Source: Planctomycetales bacterium
GTDB taxonomy: Bacteria > Planctomycetota > Planctomycetia > Planctomycetales > Planctomycetaceae
DNA: 7,072 bases
Assembly: GCA_020050375.1 (NCBI GenBank)
Contig: JAGVKR010000357.1
Span: forward strand, 1 to 7,072
Direction: 5' to 3'
Made by a program: the position numbers and the translations under genes. How positions within the stretch are numbered: the first letter of the stretch is position 1; the number at the start of each line of letters is the position of its first letter. Below the pieces are notes generated by a model. That model was not told where the DNA came from and ran no database searches. It saw only the letters and a list, made by a program, of their open reading frames with translations. This document shows, in pieces, positions 4,276 through 7,072 of this stretch.

Positions 4276-5559
4276 ATGAGACGGCGCGTCGTCGTCACCG
4301 GCATGGGGGCCATCACGCCGGTTGGTAAAGACATCGAAGCCATGTGGCAGGTGCTCCGTACAGGCGGGAGCGGCATCGGCCGCATCACGCATTTCGACGC
4401 CTCGAAGTTTCCCACCCGCATCGCTGCCGAAGTCAAAGACTTCGACCTGTCGCGGTATGTCGACGATCCGCAGAAATATGCCTTCTCCGGCAGAAATGTC
4501 ACGTTTGCGATCGCCGCCGCGACCGAGGCGGTCCGCCATTCGGGTCTGTTGGCGACCCAGGTCGACCCCACCCGGTTCGGCGTCTATCTGGGGGCCGGCG
4601 AAGGTCAGCAGGACTTCCCCGTGTTCATGAAGCTGATCAGCGAAGCCCGCAAGGATGGGACGATCGATCTCGAGCACTTCACCCGCGCCGGCCTGCGCGA
4701 GCTCAATCCCGTGTTCGAGATGGAGCAGGAACCCAACATGCCCGCCGGCCACCTGGCGGCCCTGTTCAACGCCCAGGGGCCAAACCTCAATTGCCTGACG
4801 GCTTGCGCCGCTTCAAGCCAGGCGATCGGCGAAGCCACCGAAATCATCCGCCGCGGAGACGCCGACGTCATGCTTTCGGGCGGGGCGCACAGCATGATTC
4901 ATCCCTTCGGTGTGACCGGTTTCAATCTGCTCACCGCGCTCTCGACGCACAACGACGAGCCAACCCGCGCCTCTCGTCCCTTCGACAAAAACCGCGACGG
5001 TTTCGTCCTCGGCGAAGGAGCCGGCATGCTCATTCTTGAAGAGCTCGAGCACGCCAGAGCGCGCGGGGCGCACATCTGCGGCGAGATCGTCGGATACGGC
5101 TCGACCGCCGACGCCTTCCGGATCACCGACACGCACCCCGAAGGGCGCGGCGCTGTCTCGTGCATTCGCATGGCCCTTCGCGATGCCGGGCTCAACACCG
5201 ATCAGATCGATTACATCAACGCGCACGGCACGAGCACCGATGTCAACGACCGCGTCGAGACGATGGCGATCCGCCAGGCGCTGGGGAACGACGCCTACCA
5301 GACGCCCGTGTCGAGCATCAAGAGCATGATGGGGCATCTGATCGCCGCCGCCGGCAGCGTCGAAGCCATCACCTGCCTGCTCACGATTCGCGACGATGTG
5401 ATTCCGCCGACGATGAACTACGAGACGCCCGATCCGGAATGCGACCTCGATTACGTTCCGAACGCGGCTCGCGAGGCGACGGTGACAACCGCCCTTTCGA
5501 ACAGCTTCGGTTTCGGCGGACAGAACATCTCTTTGATCTTTGCGGCCTTCGAGGGATGA
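4276..5559 (+). CDS. fabF: 3-oxoacyl-ACP synthase, FabF type (KAS II family)
   Basis: A 427-residue thiolase-fold condensing enzyme that would extend acyl-ACP by two carbons with malonyl-ACP. It has the full catalytic set: Cys177 in Thr-Ala-Cys-Ala-Ala-Ser-Ser, His317 in Asn-Ala-His-Gly-Thr-Ser-Thr, Lys349, and His354 in Met-Gly-His-Leu. The Cys-to-His and His-to-His distances (140 and 37) equal those I recall for E. coli FabF (Cys163, His303, His340). The whole set is shifted by 14 because of extra residues in the region 113-153 before the cysteine, which lies near the dimer interface and acyl pocket. The gatekeeper loop near the C-terminus reads Phe-Gly-Phe-Gly-Gly-Gln-Asn (411-417), with Gln416 where Thr is usual. 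So it is a true condensing enzyme, not a chain-length factor, but may have altered chain-length choice. The start is supported by GGAG nine bases before the ATG and by the N-terminal Arg-Arg-Val-Val-Val-Thr-Gly strand. It is the last clear biosynthetic gene of the set. Confidence 0.9.
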   Translation: MRRRVVVTGMGAITPVGKDIEAMWQVLRTGGSGIGRITHFDASKFPTRIAAEVKDFDLSRYVDDPQKYAFSGRNVTFAIAAATEAVRHSGLLATQVDPTRFGVYLGAGEGQQDFPVFMKLISEARKDGTIDLEHFTRAGLRELNPVFEMEQEPNMPAGHLAALFNAQGPNLNCLTACAASSQAIGEATEIIRRGDADVMLSGGAHSMIHPFGVTGFNLLTALSTHNDEPTRASRPFDKNRDGFVLGEGAGMLILEELEHARARGAHICGEIVGYGSTADAFRITDTHPEGRGAVSCIRMALRDAGLNTDQIDYINAHGTSTDVNDRVETMAIRQALGNDAYQTPVSSIKSMMGHLIAAAGSVEAITCLLTIRDDVIPPTMNYETPDPECDLDYVPNAAREATVTTALSNSFGFGGQNISLIFAAFEG

Positions 5560-5568
5560 CGCGGCTAC

Positions 5569-5604
5569 AGCGAAGGCGGTCGGGTGGGCGGGTGTTCGCT
5601 TTTC
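5569..5604 (+). terminator. Hairpin with G-rich loop after fabF, possible weak terminator
   Basis: AGCGAA (5569-5574) pairs perfectly with TTCGCT (5595-5600), and a short T-tract (5600-5603) follows, starting nine bases after the fabF stop. The 20-base loop is almost all G with single-base interruptions: G tracts at 5575-5576, 5578-5579, 5582-5584, 5586-5588 and 5590-5592. The stem is short and the loop large for a standard terminator, so readthrough into the hydrolase gene is possible. The G tracts could instead fold as a quadruplex. Confidence 0.35.
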
Positions 5605-5649
5605 GGCTTCAGTCTCGATTGATTCGGCAGCACCGGTTGGGGGAGCATC

Positions 5650-6687
5650 GTGGGTTCGGTGGCTCTGATCGCCGTGATACTTTCGCTGGTCGGCTTGGAA
5701 CTTCTGTTCCAATTCGTCGTCCTCAAAGTTGCGCTGCCGATCTTCGAGGGGAAGCCCCCTTTCGGGTCCGAGCATTATCCGCATGACCCTTCGGCTGAAG
5801 CGATCACGATTCCTACTTCGTACGGTCTCCGCCTGCAGGGGAGCCTGTTCCGCACCTTGCAGGGAGAGCCGCGCGGGCTGATTCTGTTCTGCCACGAGCT
5901 CGATTCCGATCGCTGGTCAGCCCTGGCGTATTGCGAAGGGCTCCTCGCGGCCGGCTTCAACGTCCTCGCCTTCGATTTTCGCAATCAAGGCGACAGCGAT
6001 ACGATGCCCGGCTACGAGCCGACCTGCTGGCTCACGGGCTTCGAGGTCGACGACGTTCTCGCGGCCGTCGCGTACATCGGCAATCGTCCCGATCTGCGGC
6101 ACCTGGCGCTGGGGGTGTTCGGCGTCAGCCGCGGTGGCGGAGCGGCCCTGGTGGCCGCTGCCCAGTGCGATTCGGTCCGCCAGGTCTGCACCGACGGCGC
6201 CTATTCGTGCAACGAGATGCTGCTGCACTTCACCGCCCGCTGGGGGCGATTGTACATTCCCGAATGGATGCTGCGCATGCAGCCCCGCTGGCACATGACG
6301 TCGACATTGTGGGTCATCCGCTCGGTCAGCGAGGTCCGCCGCGGCTGTCAGTACGCCAACATCGAGAAGGCCGTCTGCCAGTTGCGCGACAAGCCGGTGT
6401 TCATGCTCTCGGGTGAGCGCGACACGTACGTCATTCCGCGAATGACGCTCAATCTGCAGGCCCGCGCGGGCCAGAGCGAAGCGGGCGTCTGGATCGTCCC
6501 CGGCGCCAAGCACAACATGGCTCGGCAAGTCGCCTCCGACGAGTACGATCGACGTCTGGTCGATTTCTTCTCGCCGCTCGAACAGGCGCGCCGCGAAGTC
6601 CGCACGTCGCAGGATCCGGCGATCGTCGGGAACGGTCAGGGATTCGGCAACCGCTCCCTCCGTTCGAAGGGGATGACCGCCGGCTGA
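5650..6687 (+). CDS. Membrane-anchored alpha/beta hydrolase
   Basis: A 345-residue protein with one N-terminal hydrophobic helix (about 4-27) that should anchor it in the membrane, followed by an alpha/beta-hydrolase domain. Ser160 in Gly-Val-Ser-Arg-Gly is the nucleophile in the family's G-x-S-x-G elbow. Asp258 (Gly-Glu-Arg-Asp-Thr) and His288 (Ala-Lys-His-Asn) complete the triad at the expected places. Cys-His-Glu at 81-83 occupies the position of the usual His-Gly oxyanion motif, and Asp-Phe-Arg-Asn-Gln-Gly (109-114) is the typical following turn. The segment 185-235 is a probable lid. Residues 315-345 look disordered. The start is a GTG, chosen because a GGGAG ribosome site precedes it and the hydrophobic helix follows directly. 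The substrate is unknown: it may be an esterase, lipase or thioesterase. Its position 90 bases after fabF suggests an acyl substrate, but the hairpin between them leaves co-transcription uncertain. Confidence 0.8.
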   Translation: MGSVALIAVILSLVGLELLFQFVVLKVALPIFEGKPPFGSEHYPHDPSAEAITIPTSYGLRLQGSLFRTLQGEPRGLILFCHELDSDRWSALAYCEGLLAAGFNVLAFDFRNQGDSDTMPGYEPTCWLTGFEVDDVLAAVAYIGNRPDLRHLALGVFGVSRGGGAALVAAAQCDSVRQVCTDGAYSCNEMLLHFTARWGRLYIPEWMLRMQPRWHMTSTLWVIRSVSEVRRGCQYANIEKAVCQLRDKPVFMLSGERDTYVIPRMTLNLQARAGQSEAGVWIVPGAKHNMARQVASDEYDRRLVDFFSPLEQARREVRTSQDPAIVGNGQGFGNRSLRSKGMTAG

Positions 6688-6703
6688 GACTCCCGCCACC
6701 TTC

Positions 6704-6733
6704 TTGACTCGGGCGAATTGTCCGTGTTACAAA
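6704..6733 (+). promoter_or_regulatory. Sigma70-like promoter of the FHA gene
   Basis: TTGACT (6704-6709) and TACAAA (6728-6733) are separated by 18 bases, five and four matches to consensus respectively. The inferred start near 6740 lies after an in-frame GTG at 6737, which supports the ATG at 6785 as the start of the FHA gene and indicates that it is transcribed independently of the hydrolase gene. Confidence 0.5.
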
Positions 6734-6784
6734 GTTGTGGAGGGGAAATTCACTGCGCACCGGCGTCGTTTCGGCAGTCGTCTC

Positions 6785-7072
6785 ATGGCTCGCATCACCA
6801 TTCAGATGCTGGAAGGCTTCGAGCGCGGGCGCGTCTTCTCGAATCTCTCCACCCCGGTCACGATCGGCCGTGAGGAAGACAACTCGATTCAGCTCAACGA
6901 CGAGCGCGTCAGCCGCTTTCACGTCAAAATTCAGGAAGACGGCGGCCGCATCATTCTGACCGATCTCGACAGCACCAACGGCACCCGCATCAACGGCCAT
7001 CCGGTGCAGGTCCGCGTGTTGCAGCACGGCGATCAGATGTCGATCGGGCGTTCGCTGCTGCTGTTCGGCAGC
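6785..7072 (+). CDS. FHA domain protein (5' part, runs off the window)
   Basis: The first 96 codons of a gene whose end lies beyond the window. The reading is an FHA domain, a phosphothreonine-binding module used in Ser/Thr kinase signalling and in regulating secretion or transcription. The conserved residues are all present: Gly28-Arg29-Glu30 after strand 2-3, Ser43-Arg44-Phe-His46 (the phosphopeptide-binding Ser and structural His), Thr64-Asn65-Gly66-Thr67, and Asn70-Gly71. The order and spacing match the family. The domain starts at the first residues, so nothing precedes it; what follows is unknown. No Shine-Dalgarno site is seen before the ATG. GGAGGGG at 6739-6745 is about 40 bases too far away. 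An in-frame GTG at 6737 would add 16 Arg-rich residues and is less likely. Planctomycetes use many kinases and FHA proteins, which fits the inferred host. Confidence 0.88.
   Translation, partial: MARITIQMLEGFERGRVFSNLSTPVTIGREEDNSIQLNDERVSRFHVKIQEDGGRIILTDLDSTNGTRINGHPVQVRVLQHGDQMSIGRSLLLFGS

Noticed and set aside
3552..4571. Leftward open frame of 339 codons opposite the second dehydratase and start of fabF
   Set aside because: Crosses two well-supported genes and an intergenic gap on the other strand and has no recognisable motif.
1720..5559. Polyketide or ladderane pathway assignment for the cluster
   Set aside because: No acyltransferase, cyclase, radical SAM or desaturase gene is in the window, so naming a specific product would be a guess.
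4813..5895. Leftward open frame of 360 codons opposite fabF and the hydrolase gene
   Set aside because: The plus strand encodes complete catalytic motifs of FabF and the hydrolase here; the antisense product is low-complexity and rich in Arg, Ala and Gly.
6737..6739. GTG as an earlier start of the FHA gene
   Set aside because: It lies at or before the predicted transcription start, has no ribosome site, and would add an Arg-rich stretch before a domain that already begins normally.
5917..7027. Leftward open frames opposite the hydrolase and FHA genes
   Set aside because: The sense strand shows intact G-x-S-x-G and FHA motifs; the antisense products are shadows in GC-rich DNA.

Overview
The window is GC-rich, gene-dense bacterial chromosome. 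Its gene content (a fab-type gene set with two short FabZ-like dehydratases, an unusually long acyl carrier protein, scattered Shine-Dalgarno sites, and PilZ and FHA regulatory proteins alongside) is most like a member of the Planctomycetota. That assignment is an inference from gene style and protein feel; no rRNA or other decisive marker is present.

Left part (1-1400): a strong hairpin (4-33) whose T-tract lies on the minus strand, then a 63-residue minus-strand hypothetical protein (103-294), a gene-poor stretch (about 295-554), and a minus-strand gene for a 255-residue protein with a C-terminal PilZ domain (555-1322). From 1323 to 1719 lies a divergent regulatory region of about 400 bases. 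It holds a sigma70-like promoter facing left (TTGACA/17/TAGAGT, for the PilZ gene), another facing right (TTGTGG/17/TATACT, for the lipid genes), and a 7+7 bp dyad about 63 bases upstream of the inferred rightward start.

Centre (1720-5559): five co-directional lipid-synthesis genes. In order they are a FabZ-like 3-hydroxyacyl-ACP dehydratase, a FabG-type 3-oxoacyl-ACP reductase, an acyl carrier protein of 131 residues with an internal insertion, a second FabZ-like dehydratase, and a FabF-type ketosynthase with a complete Cys-His-His set. Together they supply condensation, keto-reduction and dehydration on a private carrier. No enoyl reductase, malonyl transacylase or FabH is in the window. 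This fits an accessory fatty-acid or polyene-like acyl pathway that borrows its starter, malonyl-ACP and possibly its final reduction from the housekeeping system. The gaps before the ACP, second dehydratase and FabF genes each contain inverted repeats or weak promoter-like elements, suggesting uneven expression within the cluster.

Right part (5560-7072): a hairpin with a G-rich loop after fabF, a membrane-anchored alpha/beta hydrolase with a visible Ser-Asp-His triad (5650-6687), a promoter-like sequence, and the first 96 codons of an FHA-domain protein (6785 to the window end). The hydrolase might act on the acyl product of the cluster, but only its position suggests this. No tRNA, rRNA, CRISPR array, insertion sequence or sign of recent transfer was seen.
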